From an uncultured Pelagibacteraceae bacterium (GTDB lineage: Bacteria > Pseudomonadota > Alphaproteobacteria > Pelagibacterales > Pelagibacteraceae): a stretch of DNA of 64,000 nt. Shown piece by piece: positions 1 through 9,443 of the stretch. The notes under the pieces were generated by a model that worked only from the letters and a program-made list of their open reading frames with translations, was not told the DNA's origin and did no database searches. Both the position numbers and the translations under genes were made by a program. Position 1 is the stretch's first letter. Every line of letters starts with the position of its first letter. Location of the stretch: NCBI GenBank assembly GCA_902530635.1, contig CACABC010000001.1, positions 130,582 to 194,581 of the forward strand. Reading direction: 5' to 3'.

Positions 1-1391
1 ACAAAATATAAATTATTAAAAATCTCAGATTGATTATGAAATCTAAAATATGCTGATTGTGAAAACTTTGGTTGTATAGAAAATCCTGAGCCATGTAGTG
101 TAGATAAATCTTTTTCAAAATAATCTGGTGTAAGATAAAAATCACTAACAACATTTTTTTTAATACCAGGCAAAACTGACTTATCCATTTTATCTAAAAC
201 TAAATTTTTAAATTTCTCGCCTTCATTTGACCAATTAATCTTTGATAAATTATTAGGAACTGGAACCAGGACGTAAAAAGCATCTTGACCACTTGGCGCC
301 ATATTTGGGTCTGTTGCAGAAGGTCGATGTAAATAATAACTTATATCATCTGATAGAATTTTTTTTTCAAAGATTTTCTCCAAATGTTGTTTATAGGATT
401 TTCCAAAATAAATTGTATGATGGGCAACATCTTTATATTGTTTTTTTGATCCAAAATAATAAACAAAAAGTCCCATTGAGTAATCCATTCTTTTTATTTT
501 TTGTTTAAAAATAAAATTATAATTATTTTCAGATTTAATTAAATTTTTGTATACATTCGGTGGATCAGAATTACAAACTACATAATCACAATTAATAATT
601 TTAGAACTATTGATTTTTACCGATTTAACTATTTTGTTAGATGAAATTATTTCTGTAACTTCTGCATCTTTAATTATCTTAATACCTTCTTCGTTCATTA
701 ATTTTTCCATTGCTTTTACAACACTTCCTGTACCACCCATCGAGTAGTGAATACCCCATTTTTTCTCTAAAAATAAAATAAGAGTATATATTGAAGTAGT
801 TGTGAACGGGTTTCCTCCAACTAGAAGTGGATGCATACTAAAAACTCTTCTTAACTCTTCATTTGAAATGTAATTTGAAACTAATCCGTAAACAGATTTG
901 TAACTTTTTAAATTTAACAAAGCAGGTATCTGCTTGAGCATAAAAGACAAGTTGTTAAAAGGTTTATCAGACAATTCAGTAAAACCTTTATCAAAAATTT
1001 TTTCAGTAAATTTAACCAAATTTTTATATCCCTTTATGTCCTTTTCAGAAAATTTTTTTATTTCTCTTTCCATTGAATTTTCATGGCCAGAATAATCGAA
1101 AGTTCGTCCATCATTAAAAACAAAACGATACCATAAACTGAGTGGTACTATTTTTACGTAATCAGAAATTTTTTTATTAAATAATGAAAACAATTCCTCA
1201 AAAAGATACGGGGCAGTTATAACGGTTGGTCCACCGTCATAAATAAAGCTACCTTTTTTAAAAACTCTAGCTCTTCCACCTAAGTCAGGATGTTTTTCAA
1301 CTAGAGTTACATCGTAACCTTTTGCTCTTAATCTTAGGGCTGAAGCTAAACCACCGAATCCAGATCCTACAACAATAACTTTTTTTGTCAT
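1..1391 (-). CDS. crtI: Phytoene desaturase (CrtI family), C-terminus truncated by window edge
   Basis: Open minus frame from ATG at 1391: MTKKVIVVGSGFGGLASALRLRAKGYDVTLVEKHPDLGGRARVFKKGSFIYDGGPTVITAPYLFEELF..., FAD-binding GxGxxG and CrtI-type N-terminus. Not in the ORF track because it runs off the window. Confidence 0.9.
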   Translation of the reverse strand, partial: MTKKVIVVGSGFGGLASALRLRAKGYDVTLVEKHPDLGGRARVFKKGSFIYDGGPTVITAPYLFEELFSLFNKKISDYVKIVPLSLWYRFVFNDGRTFDYSGHENSMEREIKKFSEKDIKGYKNLVKFTEKIFDKGFTELSDKPFNNLSFMLKQIPALLNLKSYKSVYGLVSNYISNEELRRVFSMHPLLVGGNPFTTTSIYTLILFLEKKWGIHYSMGGTGSVVKAMEKLMNEEGIKIIKDAEVTEIISSNKIVKSVKINSSKIINCDYVVCNSDPPNVYKNLIKSENNYNFIFKQKIKRMDYSMGLFVYYFGSKKQYKDVAHHTIYFGKSYKQHLEKIFEKKILSDDISYYLHRPSATDPNMAPSGQDAFYVLVPVPNNLSKINWSNEGEKFKNLVLDKMDKSVLPGIKKNVVSDFYLTPDYFEKDLSTLHGSGFSIQPKFSQSAYFRFHNQSEIFNNLYF

Positions 1392-1407
1392 AAGTTAGGA
1401 TCTTACG

Positions 1408-1905
1408 CTAGATTGATTTGTTTTTTAAAATTTTTTTTGCCTCATCAATGCTTGAAATATAAATTTTATCAAGCTTTTTCTTGTCAATTGAATTTTTTAT
1501 GATTTTTTCGAGTGAAAGAATAGCTATATCAACTGAAGAATTTTTTAAGTCTTTTATTGTTTGTGTTTTCATTTGTTTAATTTTCTCTTCAGCCAATTTT
1601 TTTCTATTTTCAAAAATATTATGAAATTCATTATTTATTTTAATCATATTTTTTTCTGACTCTTCTTGTGCTTTCTTCATTAAAATATTGATTTCTTGTT
1701 TTGATTTACTTATTTTGGTTTCATATTCGCTTAAAATATTTTTTGCGTCGTCTTTTAATTTTTCAGCATCATCAAGATCTTTTTTAATTTTTTTAATATT
1801 TTGATCTAAAGAATCAGAAATCTTTTGAGGTACTTTGAAATAAAATAATACACCTACAAATATAAAGAACGAAACTGCAACCCAAAATGTAGCATCAATA
1901 CTCAT
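1408..1905 (-). CDS. atpF: F0F1 ATP synthase subunit b
   Basis: N-terminal TM plus long charged helix; position in the atpI-B-E-F'-F order. Confidence 0.88.
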   Translation of the reverse strand: MSIDATFWVAVSFFIFVGVLFYFKVPQKISDSLDQNIKKIKKDLDDAEKLKDDAKNILSEYETKISKSKQEINILMKKAQEESEKNMIKINNEFHNIFENRKKLAEEKIKQMKTQTIKDLKNSSVDIAILSLEKIIKNSIDKKKLDKIYISSIDEAKKILKNKSI

Positions 1906-1909
1906 AATT

Positions 1910-2476
1910 TTAATTTTTATATCCTTTATTTATTTCAGTTACTGTTGCCTTTATACTGCTTTTATTAAGGTCTTCTCCAAAAATATCTTTAATTACGTTT
2001 GACACAATCTCTTCAGAAATAGAGATCATTTTTGGTGTAGAGTTAATTTTAAATCTCTGAATTTCTTTCTCGGCATTTTCAATTTCTTTTTGGATTTCTG
2101 ACTCTATTTGCTTCTTTTTAATTGAAAGATCTTCATTTAACTTTTTTCTACTATCAGAAATAATTTTTTTTGCGTTAGCCTTTGCTTCTATTATAGATGC
2201 ATTATATATTTTAAGCTTTTTATCTGCCTCCTCTTTTAGAAGGTTGGCTTCCTCTATGTCTTTTCTTATTTTGTTTTCTCTGGTATCTAAATTACCTTTA
2301 ATTTTAGGAATAAACATTTTCGCTACTAAAAAATAAATCGAGGAGAAAATTATTGCAAGCCAAAATACCTGCGAGATCCAATATGTTGGATCAAGCTGAG
2401 GCATTCCAGCCTCAGCTGCAAATAGATTGTTAACGGACAAGAGTCCTGTAGTTATAAAAACTAAAGTTTTATTCAT
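1910..2476 (-). CDS. F0F1 ATP synthase subunit b'
   Basis: Second b-type subunit (PTYWISQVFWLAIIFSSIYFLV...), as in alphaproteobacterial F0 operons. Confidence 0.88.
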   Translation of the reverse strand: MNKTLVFITTGLLSVNNLFAAEAGMPQLDPTYWISQVFWLAIIFSSIYFLVAKMFIPKIKGNLDTRENKIRKDIEEANLLKEEADKKLKIYNASIIEAKANAKKIISDSRKKLNEDLSIKKKQIESEIQKEIENAEKEIQRFKINSTPKMISISEEIVSNVIKDIFGEDLNKSSIKATVTEINKGYKN

Positions 2477-2494
2477 GCCTTTTTTTGCAATTAA

Positions 2495-2722
2495 TTAAAA
2501 AGCAAAAAGTATTATTAAAGCTACAACTAGTCCAAATAGTCCAGTTGCTTCAGCTAAAGCAAATCCCAAAAGTAAATTTGGAAATTGTTTTTGCGCAGCT
2601 GATGGATTTCTCATGGCACCAGATAGATAATTTCCAAATATCAATCCGATACCAACACCAGCTCCAGCTAAAGCAATTGCGGCTAAACCTGCACCGATCA
2701 TTTTTGCTGCTTCTAGTTCCAT
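2495..2722 (-). CDS. atpE: F0F1 ATP synthase subunit c
   Basis: 75 aa, two TM helices, GAGVGIGLIFGNYLSGAMRNP and FALAEATGLF signature. Confidence 0.97.
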   Translation of the reverse strand: MELEAAKMIGAGLAAIALAGAGVGIGLIFGNYLSGAMRNPSAAQKQFPNLLLGFALAEATGLFGLVVALIILFAF

Positions 2723-2741
2723 TTTTCCTCCTTTTTCATTG

Positions 2742-3476
2742 TTAGTGATGTAAATTTAAAGCGTCATTTAAATATATACATGTCAAAATAGCAAACACAT
2801 ATGCTTGTAAAAAAGCTACTAAAATTTCTAATCCAGTCAAAGCAACTGAAAAAGTAAGTGGCAACCAACCAGCTACCAACCCTAAGCTAATTACAAATCC
2901 ACCAAAAACTTTTAACATTGTATGCCCCGCCATCATGTTAGCAAACAATCTTACTGATAAACTAACAGGTCTACTTAAATAAGATATAATTTCTATTATC
3001 ATTATTATAGGAAGTAAGACTATCGGAACACCGCTAGGAACAAATATTTTTAAATATTTAAATCCATGAATTACAAAACCTAAAATAGTAACACCAATAA
3101 AAATAAATAATGCAAAAGCCAAAGTTACAATTATGTGGCTTGTAACTGTAAAAGAATAGGGCAACATACCGACCATGTTACAGAACAATATAAATATAAA
3201 TAAACTAAAAATAAAAGGAAAGTATGGCTTTGCCTTTTTTCCAGCAGTATCGCTAATCATTTTTGAAACAAAACTGTACAATATTTCTGATATTAACTGA
3301 ACTTTATTTGGAATAATTTTTTTCTCCTTTGTTCCAAATAATAAAAAAAGTAAAATTAATGTTGCGCTTATCAACATAAAAAGACTTGCATTTGTAAAAG
3401 ATAAATCTACACCATTTATTTTAATTTCTGGACCAATTTTATATACACTAAATTGATGCATTGGATTAGACGCCAT
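2742..3476 (-). CDS. atpB: F0F1 ATP synthase subunit a
   Basis: SVRLFANMMAGH motif, polytopic. Confidence 0.97.
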   Translation of the reverse strand: MASNPMHQFSVYKIGPEIKINGVDLSFTNASLFMLISATLILLFLLFGTKEKKIIPNKVQLISEILYSFVSKMISDTAGKKAKPYFPFIFSLFIFILFCNMVGMLPYSFTVTSHIIVTLAFALFIFIGVTILGFVIHGFKYLKIFVPSGVPIVLLPIIMIIEIISYLSRPVSLSVRLFANMMAGHTMLKVFGGFVISLGLVAGWLPLTFSVALTGLEILVAFLQAYVFAILTCIYLNDALNLHH

Positions 3477-3480
3477 TATT

Positions 3481-3768
3481 TTACTCCTGTTTTTTTTGCA
3501 TTCTCTTAGCAGCTTTTATTACATTTAAAATTCCAGCCACAGAACCTAAAATAAAGAAAACAATTATTAATAATGGTTTAGTACCAAACCAATTATCTAA
3601 AATAAACCCAATAATTCCTCCAACTGCAACTGCGGCAACAAGCTCGGTTCCAAGTTTAAAAGCATTTCCAAGAAAAAGACCTTTTCCATCACCTCTTTCA
3701 GTTTTTTTATTTTGCAATTTAGATTTTGCAATTTTAAGGCGAGTTTCTAAATCTTCAGTTTCTTTCAT
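3481..3768 (-). CDS. atpI: AtpI-like F0F1 assembly protein
   Basis: Short two-TM protein upstream of atpB. Confidence 0.8.
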   Translation of the reverse strand: MKETEDLETRLKIAKSKLQNKKTERGDGKGLFLGNAFKLGTELVAAVAVGGIIGFILDNWFGTKPLLIIVFFILGSVAGILNVIKAAKRMQKKQE

Positions 3769-3775
3769 TAAATTA

Positions 3776-6214
3776 TTAAGCGACTAATTCTTCTGCTTTT
3801 TCTAAGTTTACCGCAACTAACTTGCTAATTCCTTTTTCAGGCATTGTAACTCCGTACAATCTATTCATCTTAGACATAGTTAGAGCATGGTGAGTTATAA
3901 TTATAAATTTAGTTTTTGTCATAGAATTTAGTTCTTCTAAAAGAGAGCAAAAACGAGTTACATTTGCATCATCTAATGGAGCATCGACCTCATCTAAAAC
4001 ACAAATTGGAGATGGGTTTGTTAAAAAAATAGCAAAAATTAGCGATAGAGCAGTTAAAGCCTGTTCTCCTCCCGATAAAAGAGTAATTGATTGTAGTCTT
4101 TTACCTGGCGGTGAAACAAGCATTTCAAGTCCGGCTTCAAGTGGGTCGTCAGAGTCCACAAGTTCTAATTTAGCATTTCCTCCATTAAATAATTTTACAT
4201 AAACCTCATTAAATTTTTTATTTACTTTAGAAAACGCGTCTAACAGTCTTTCACGACCTTTTTGATTTAGCTCATTTATACTAGATTTTAATTTAATAAT
4301 TGCAGATACTAAATCAGCTCTATCATCTTCCATTTTTTTTATTGTGGTTTTAAATTTTTCAGTTTCTAAATCTGCTCTCAGGTTTACAGATCCTAAAGCT
4401 TCTCTGTCTTTCTTCATTTGTATTAATTTTTCCTCTTGTTCTTTAGCGGAAGGTAAATTTTCTGGGTTATCGAAACCAGAAAATGAAAGTAAATTATTAA
4501 TATTTTCAATTTTTAACTCTTTTTTAATAACATAAATTAAATCCATTTTTCGTTGATCAATACCTTCCACTGTAGCTTCGGATCTTGCTTTATTTTCTCT
4601 TAATACTGCAAATTTTTCTTGTATAGATTTTAAATTTTCATTTACAGTACCAAATTTCTCTTCTGCATTTTTTATTTGAAACTCTAATTCTTCATTTTGT
4701 TTTTTTGTATTTTCTAAATTTTGAAGATTTTGACCTTTACTAACAGCAATCTTTTCAGGATTTTTTTGATTTTCTTCTAATTCTAAAGATACTTTCTTTT
4801 TTCTTTCGGATAATTCCAAAATCATTTTTTCAGAGTTTAATTTAAGATCTTTCCAATTTTCTAGCTCCTGGTCTATATTTTTAATTCTTTCTTTTCTTTT
4901 TATGGAATCACTTTTTATTGTTTCATTTTTACCAAAATATATAGCATACTCCTCTTGGCTAGCAGTAATTTTATTAACTAACATTTTTAGTTCTTCAAAA
5001 ATATCTTTAGTAAGTTTTCTGTCAGTATCAATATAGGTTTCTATTTCACTGATTAAATTATTAAGTTTTGTTTGTAATTCTTTTAATTTACTATTTGAAA
5101 AATCTAAATCGCCTTTAGAACGAGTCTCTGTTGCAAAAAGTTCTTTTTCAGTTTTAAGCAATTCATTTTTTTCCTCTAAAATTCTTTTTTCATTTAGAGA
5201 AGCATCTAATGATATACTTTTCTCTCTTTCTAAATCTGAGTCTATTGTTTTAATATTATTAATTAGCTTATTGTTTAAATCTTTGACCCTTTTTTCCTCT
5301 TGTTCTAGGTTTGTAACTTCTAAGTTTATTTTTTGAAGTCTAGAAATATTTTCAATTTTTTTATCTTTTAGTGGCTGCAGTTTTTTGTCTTCTTCTTCAA
5401 TTAATTTATTATTATGTTCTATTTCTCTTTTGATAGATTTTATTTCAGTGTCTATATCGATTGATTTTTCTTTAATACTGCTTTTTTCTTTTTCTATTTC
5501 TTGAATTTTAAGATAATACAATCCCGCTTCTACAGTTTTTATTTTTTGAGAAATCTCTCTGTACCTTGTTGCTTCTTCAGCTTGTTTTTTTAAATTTTCT
5601 AATTGTTTTTCTTGTTGTCTTTTTAGTTCGTCTGCTCTTTTAAGATTATTTTCTGCAGCATTAAGTCTGGTTTCTGCTTCATGTCTTCTAATATGAATAC
5701 CAGATATTCCTGCCGCTTCCTCAAGAACCGATTTTCTTTCTGATGGTTTTGCAGTAACTATCATTCCAATTTTACCCTGACTGATCATTGATGGAGAATG
5801 TGCTCCAGTTGATAAGTCAGCAAAAAAAGTTTGAGCATCTTTTGCCCGAACCTCCCTGCCATTCATAAAATATTTCGAACCTTTTTCACGTTCGATTTTT
5901 CTTTTTATATGAATTTCATCAAGTTCAATGAATTGACCCTGACCCTTTTTATCAGAATTATCAATTGTTATTGAAACTTCTGATATATTCTTTTGAGGTC
6001 TATTTGATGTTCCAGAAAAAATAACATCTTCCATTCCCGATCCACGCATACTTTTGGCAGAAGTTTCGCCCATACACCACCTTAAAGCTTCAACAATGTT
6101 TGATTTCCCACAACCATTTGGTCCAACAATTCCTGTCAAACCCTCTTCAATAAAAAAAGTTGTTTTATCAAAAAAAGATTTAAAACCAGATAATTCTAAT
6201 TTTTTAAATTTCAT
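3776..6214 (-). CDS. smc: Chromosome segregation ATPase SMC, short form
   Basis: Walker A GPNGCGKSNIVEALRWCMGE, signature TLLSGGEQALTALSLIFAIF, Walker B PICVLDEVDAPLDDANV; 812 aa. Confidence 0.93.
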   Translation of the reverse strand: MKFKKLELSGFKSFFDKTTFFIEEGLTGIVGPNGCGKSNIVEALRWCMGETSAKSMRGSGMEDVIFSGTSNRPQKNISEVSITIDNSDKKGQGQFIELDEIHIKRKIEREKGSKYFMNGREVRAKDAQTFFADLSTGAHSPSMISQGKIGMIVTAKPSERKSVLEEAAGISGIHIRRHEAETRLNAAENNLKRADELKRQQEKQLENLKKQAEEATRYREISQKIKTVEAGLYYLKIQEIEKEKSSIKEKSIDIDTEIKSIKREIEHNNKLIEEEDKKLQPLKDKKIENISRLQKINLEVTNLEQEEKRVKDLNNKLINNIKTIDSDLEREKSISLDASLNEKRILEEKNELLKTEKELFATETRSKGDLDFSNSKLKELQTKLNNLISEIETYIDTDRKLTKDIFEELKMLVNKITASQEEYAIYFGKNETIKSDSIKRKERIKNIDQELENWKDLKLNSEKMILELSERKKKVSLELEENQKNPEKIAVSKGQNLQNLENTKKQNEELEFQIKNAEEKFGTVNENLKSIQEKFAVLRENKARSEATVEGIDQRKMDLIYVIKKELKIENINNLLSFSGFDNPENLPSAKEQEEKLIQMKKDREALGSVNLRADLETEKFKTTIKKMEDDRADLVSAIIKLKSSINELNQKGRERLLDAFSKVNKKFNEVYVKLFNGGNAKLELVDSDDPLEAGLEMLVSPPGKRLQSITLLSGGEQALTALSLIFAIFLTNPSPICVLDEVDAPLDDANVTRFCSLLEELNSMTKTKFIIITHHALTMSKMNRLYGVTMPEKGISKLVAVNLEKAEELVA

Positions 6215-6220
6215 AATTTT

Positions 6221-6823
6221 CTATAAAAATTTTTCTATTTCTTTCTTAAAATCTTCATAATCATGTTTTCCTTCATATTTTTTTTCATTAATAAAAATTG
6301 TTGGGGTTGATTCAATAGAGTATTTTTTACTTCCATTTATTCTCTCTTCTAAAATTTCATTTTCTAATTTTTCATTATTTAAGCACTTATTACTTTTATC
6401 ATCATTTAAGCCGTAATCATTTGCAATTTTAATCAATTTTTTATTTATACTGTTAATATCCGACCCACTTACCCAAATGTCTTGTTTTTCGTAAAGATTA
6501 TTTAATAACTCTAATCTTTTATTTTTATTTTCAACGCATCTTAGAATTTTTTCTGCATTTAAAGCCGCTAAATCTAAAGGAAAGCCATGATGTTCAAATG
6601 TAACATTATTTGTATCTATAAATTCCTTTTTTAATTTTTTGAAAATTTTCGTATGAAAATTGGCACAATGAGGACATGTTAAGGAAGAAAAAACCTTAAT
6701 AGTCACTTTTGTATCTTTATTTCCAATCGATAATAAACTTTTATTATCAGCCGCATTTACATTATAAATTTTGACCAATAGTACTATTAATATATAATAA
6801 AATATTAAGTTAATTTTATTCAT
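6221..6823 (-). CDS. DsbA-like thiol:disulfide oxidoreductase, exported
   Basis: Signal-like N-terminus, FSSLTCPHCANFH (CPHC), STPTIFINEKKYEG cis-Pro motif. Confidence 0.88.
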   Translation of the reverse strand: MNKINLIFYYILIVLLVKIYNVNAADNKSLLSIGNKDTKVTIKVFSSLTCPHCANFHTKIFKKLKKEFIDTNNVTFEHHGFPLDLAALNAEKILRCVENKNKRLELLNNLYEKQDIWVSGSDINSINKKLIKIANDYGLNDDKSNKCLNNEKLENEILEERINGSKKYSIESTPTIFINEKKYEGKHDYEDFKKEIEKFL

Positions 6824-6828
6824 AAGAT

Positions 6829-7317
6829 TTACTTTTTTTTACTAAAAACATTAATTAGATGATTAAGATTTTTCTTCAAATTTGTATTTCCAATTTTTTC
6901 AACTTTTTTTTGCAATCTAATCTTGCTGTCATCATTTAAATAAATTTTTCTATTTTTATTCACTTTCTCTTTAATCAAAATAAGTCTTATTTCTTTAATA
7001 AATTTATAACCAAAAAAAGTATTTATTTTATCGATAATATCTTTTTTGCTATATTCCACAGTAATTTGGTCTCCGTGAAAAACATTTAAAACCAGGGTTC
7101 CATTTTTTAGCTCACGATCAGTTCTTACTGATTTAGGGTAACAAATATTTGAAATTTTTTTTCCCACTAAGTCTGACCAATTATAAATTATACTAGAATA
7201 GTTGTGGCCACCTTTCTTTAATATTGTTTTTAGACCATGTGGCAAAGAATTAGATACCGTCCTTAGTCCTTGAATAGAATACTTCGATTTATTAATATAG
7301 TTTTTTTTACCATGCAT
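6829..7317 (-). CDS. dciA: DUF721/DciA-like protein
   Basis: DUF721-like pattern (W..LVG..I......P......LVLNV); next to mutY/dsbA/smc. Confidence 0.7.
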   Translation of the reverse strand: MHGKKNYINKSKYSIQGLRTVSNSLPHGLKTILKKGGHNYSSIIYNWSDLVGKKISNICYPKSVRTDRELKNGTLVLNVFHGDQITVEYSKKDIIDKINTFFGYKFIKEIRLILIKEKVNKNRKIYLNDDSKIRLQKKVEKIGNTNLKKNLNHLINVFSKKK

Positions 7318-8313
7318 ATTAAAACTAATTTATCAAAAAAAATAATTACTTGGTATGATAATAATAAGCGCTCTTTACCATGGCGTGTACCAAATAATTC
7401 CCCCAGAAAGCTTTATTATAGATTGCTAAGTGAATTTATGTTGCAACAAACACAAGTAAAAACTGTAATTCCTTATTTTAATAAGTTTATAAAAGAAATT
7501 AAAAGTTTAAAAAGACTTTCTTTAACTAGTGAAAGAAAGGTTCTTAAGTTGTGGGAGGGATTAGGTTACTACAGAAGATCTAGAAATTTAATGGCTACAG
7601 CAAAAATTATTGTTAATCAAAATAAATCAATATTACCTAAAACTTTAGTCGATATAAAAAAACTTCCTGGAATAGGTGATTATACTGGAAATGTATTGCT
7701 TGCACTTGTTTATAATCAGCCTCGATTAGGTTTGGATGGTAATGTGAAAAGAGTTTTCTCTAGAATATTCAACAAACACGAAAACAAATTGGATTATGAA
7801 AAAATTATAGAAAAAAATAAAAAAAAATTGTTTTTTTCTAAAAGAAATTCAGTTTTTGTAGAAGCAATGATGGAATTTGGTGCTTTAATTTGTAAGCCAA
7901 AGGATCCACTTTGTAACACGTGTCCTATAAATAGAACTTGTAAATTTTTTAATTCAGGGAAAAATACAAAATTGACTAATAAAATTAAAATAAATAAAAA
8001 AAGTTATAATATTTTTTGTTATCTTAATAAAAATAAACAAATTGGTTTGACAAAAAAGAATGATCTAGGATTCTTAAGAGAATATAGTTTACCAATAATA
8101 AAAGAAAAATCTAAAAAAAACAAATTTAAAAACTGGAATTTTTTATGTAATTACAAGAATTCTATTTCAAATAAAAAATTGGATATTAATTTATATTATA
8201 AATTTTCAAATAAAATACCAAAAGATTTAAATTGGCATTCCATATATAATAATAAAGAATTTATACCGACGTTTACAAAAAAAATATTTAGGCAAGTAGA
8301 AAATTTATATTAA
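7312..8313 (+). CDS. mutY: A/G-specific adenine glycosylase MutY
   Basis: LLSEFMLQQTQVKTVIPYF, LPGIGDYTGNVLLALVYNQPRLGLDGNVKRV (HhH-GPD), CX6CX2CX5C Fe-S cluster; start chosen at internal Met 7312 rather than 7270. Confidence 0.92.
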   Translation: MHIKTNLSKKIITWYDNNKRSLPWRVPNNSPRKLYYRLLSEFMLQQTQVKTVIPYFNKFIKEIKSLKRLSLTSERKVLKLWEGLGYYRRSRNLMATAKIIVNQNKSILPKTLVDIKKLPGIGDYTGNVLLALVYNQPRLGLDGNVKRVFSRIFNKHENKLDYEKIIEKNKKKLFFSKRNSVFVEAMMEFGALICKPKDPLCNTCPINRTCKFFNSGKNTKLTNKIKINKKSYNIFCYLNKNKQIGLTKKNDLGFLREYSLPIIKEKSKKNKFKNWNFLCNYKNSISNKKLDINLYYKFSNKIPKDLNWHSIYNNKEFIPTFTKKIFRQVENLY

Positions 8314-9443
8314 TGAAAAAAAAAATTGCAATAATTGGATCTGGAATTGCTGGGTTAACCGCAGCGAATCTATTTAAAGAAAATTCTATTTTTGAGGTAA
8401 AGGTTTATGAAAAAGAAAAAACATTAAGTCTGGAAGAAGGTTATGGAATACAATTGGCTCCTAATAGCACTTCTATTTTAAATAAAATAGGATTATCTAA
8501 TATTGATAATAAAGATTTTTTTAATCCATCTAAATTAAATTTTTACTCAAGTGATAATCAAAAGATTTGTGATTTAGATTTATCAAGATTTAATTCTGAG
8601 AAATTTAAATATACAACCTTAAAAAGATCAGTTTTAATTGAATTTTTAAAAAATAAATTATTTTCTAATAATTTAAAACTTGGAAAAGAGATAAAAAAAG
8701 TTTCAAAAATTAGAGATAAACTTTTAATTAATTTTAAAGATAACACAAATGATCTTGTAGACTTCATAGTTGTTTCAGATGGAGTCTTTTCAAATACAAA
8801 ATCAGTTATAGAAAATAAAAATATTCAACCAATCTATAATGGATCAATTGCAATAAGAACAATTCTCAAAAATTTGTCAGAATTTAATTATGACAAAAAT
8901 AATATATCACTAGTTATGCTTAAAAATGCTCATGTTGTTATTTATCCAATTAATAAAACAGGAGAATTAAATGTTGTTTGTATAATCCGTCAAAAATTAT
9001 CTAATAATATTGATTTGAAAACACTAATTAAAAAAGAAATATCTTCACAAAATAAAAATTTGGAAAATCTTTTTGAGAACAAATTAGAATACTGGCCGAT
9101 TTATACTTCAAAAAAACCCTCAAAATCAATTTATGAAAATTTATTTTATATAGGAGACGCTTTTTATACTTTTCCTCCAACTATGGCTCAAGGGGCCTCC
9201 CAGTCAATCGAGGCAGCTAATGAGTTATTTAATTTATTATCTTCAGATAATAAACGTAACCCAGATCTTTTTTTTAAAAAAAGGCTAGAGAGAACAAAAG
9301 TTATTAATCGAAGATCTAAATTGAATCATCATATATTCCATTTTTCTAATCCAATCTTAAAAACAGTTAGAAATAAATCTTTAAAAATAATGTTAAAAAA
9401 TAAAATCTTTTTAAATAATTATATTGGAAAAGTTTACAACTAA
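8313..9443 (+). CDS. FAD-dependent monooxygenase (UbiH/salicylate hydroxylase-like)
   Basis: IAIIGSGIAGLTAANLF and GDAFYTFPPTMAQGASQSIEAANEL. Confidence 0.82.
   Translation: MKKKIAIIGSGIAGLTAANLFKENSIFEVKVYEKEKTLSLEEGYGIQLAPNSTSILNKIGLSNIDNKDFFNPSKLNFYSSDNQKICDLDLSRFNSEKFKYTTLKRSVLIEFLKNKLFSNNLKLGKEIKKVSKIRDKLLINFKDNTNDLVDFIVVSDGVFSNTKSVIENKNIQPIYNGSIAIRTILKNLSEFNYDKNNISLVMLKNAHVVIYPINKTGELNVVCIIRQKLSNNIDLKTLIKKEISSQNKNLENLFENKLEYWPIYTSKKPSKSIYENLFYIGDAFYTFPPTMAQGASQSIEAANELFNLLSSDNKRNPDLFFKKRLERTKVINRRSKLNHHIFHFSNPILKTVRNKSLKIMLKNKIFLNNYIGKVYN

Noticed and set aside
293-508. 71-aa plus-strand ORF
   Set aside because: Antisense to partial crtI.
2485-2745. 86-aa plus-strand ORF over atpE
   Set aside because: Antisense to subunit c; Leu/Gln-rich artefact of the complementary strand.
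7270-7311. Upstream extension of mutY to 7270
   Set aside because: The added MNRILRFINIVFFT is not MutY-like and overlaps dciA; Met at 7312 fits better.
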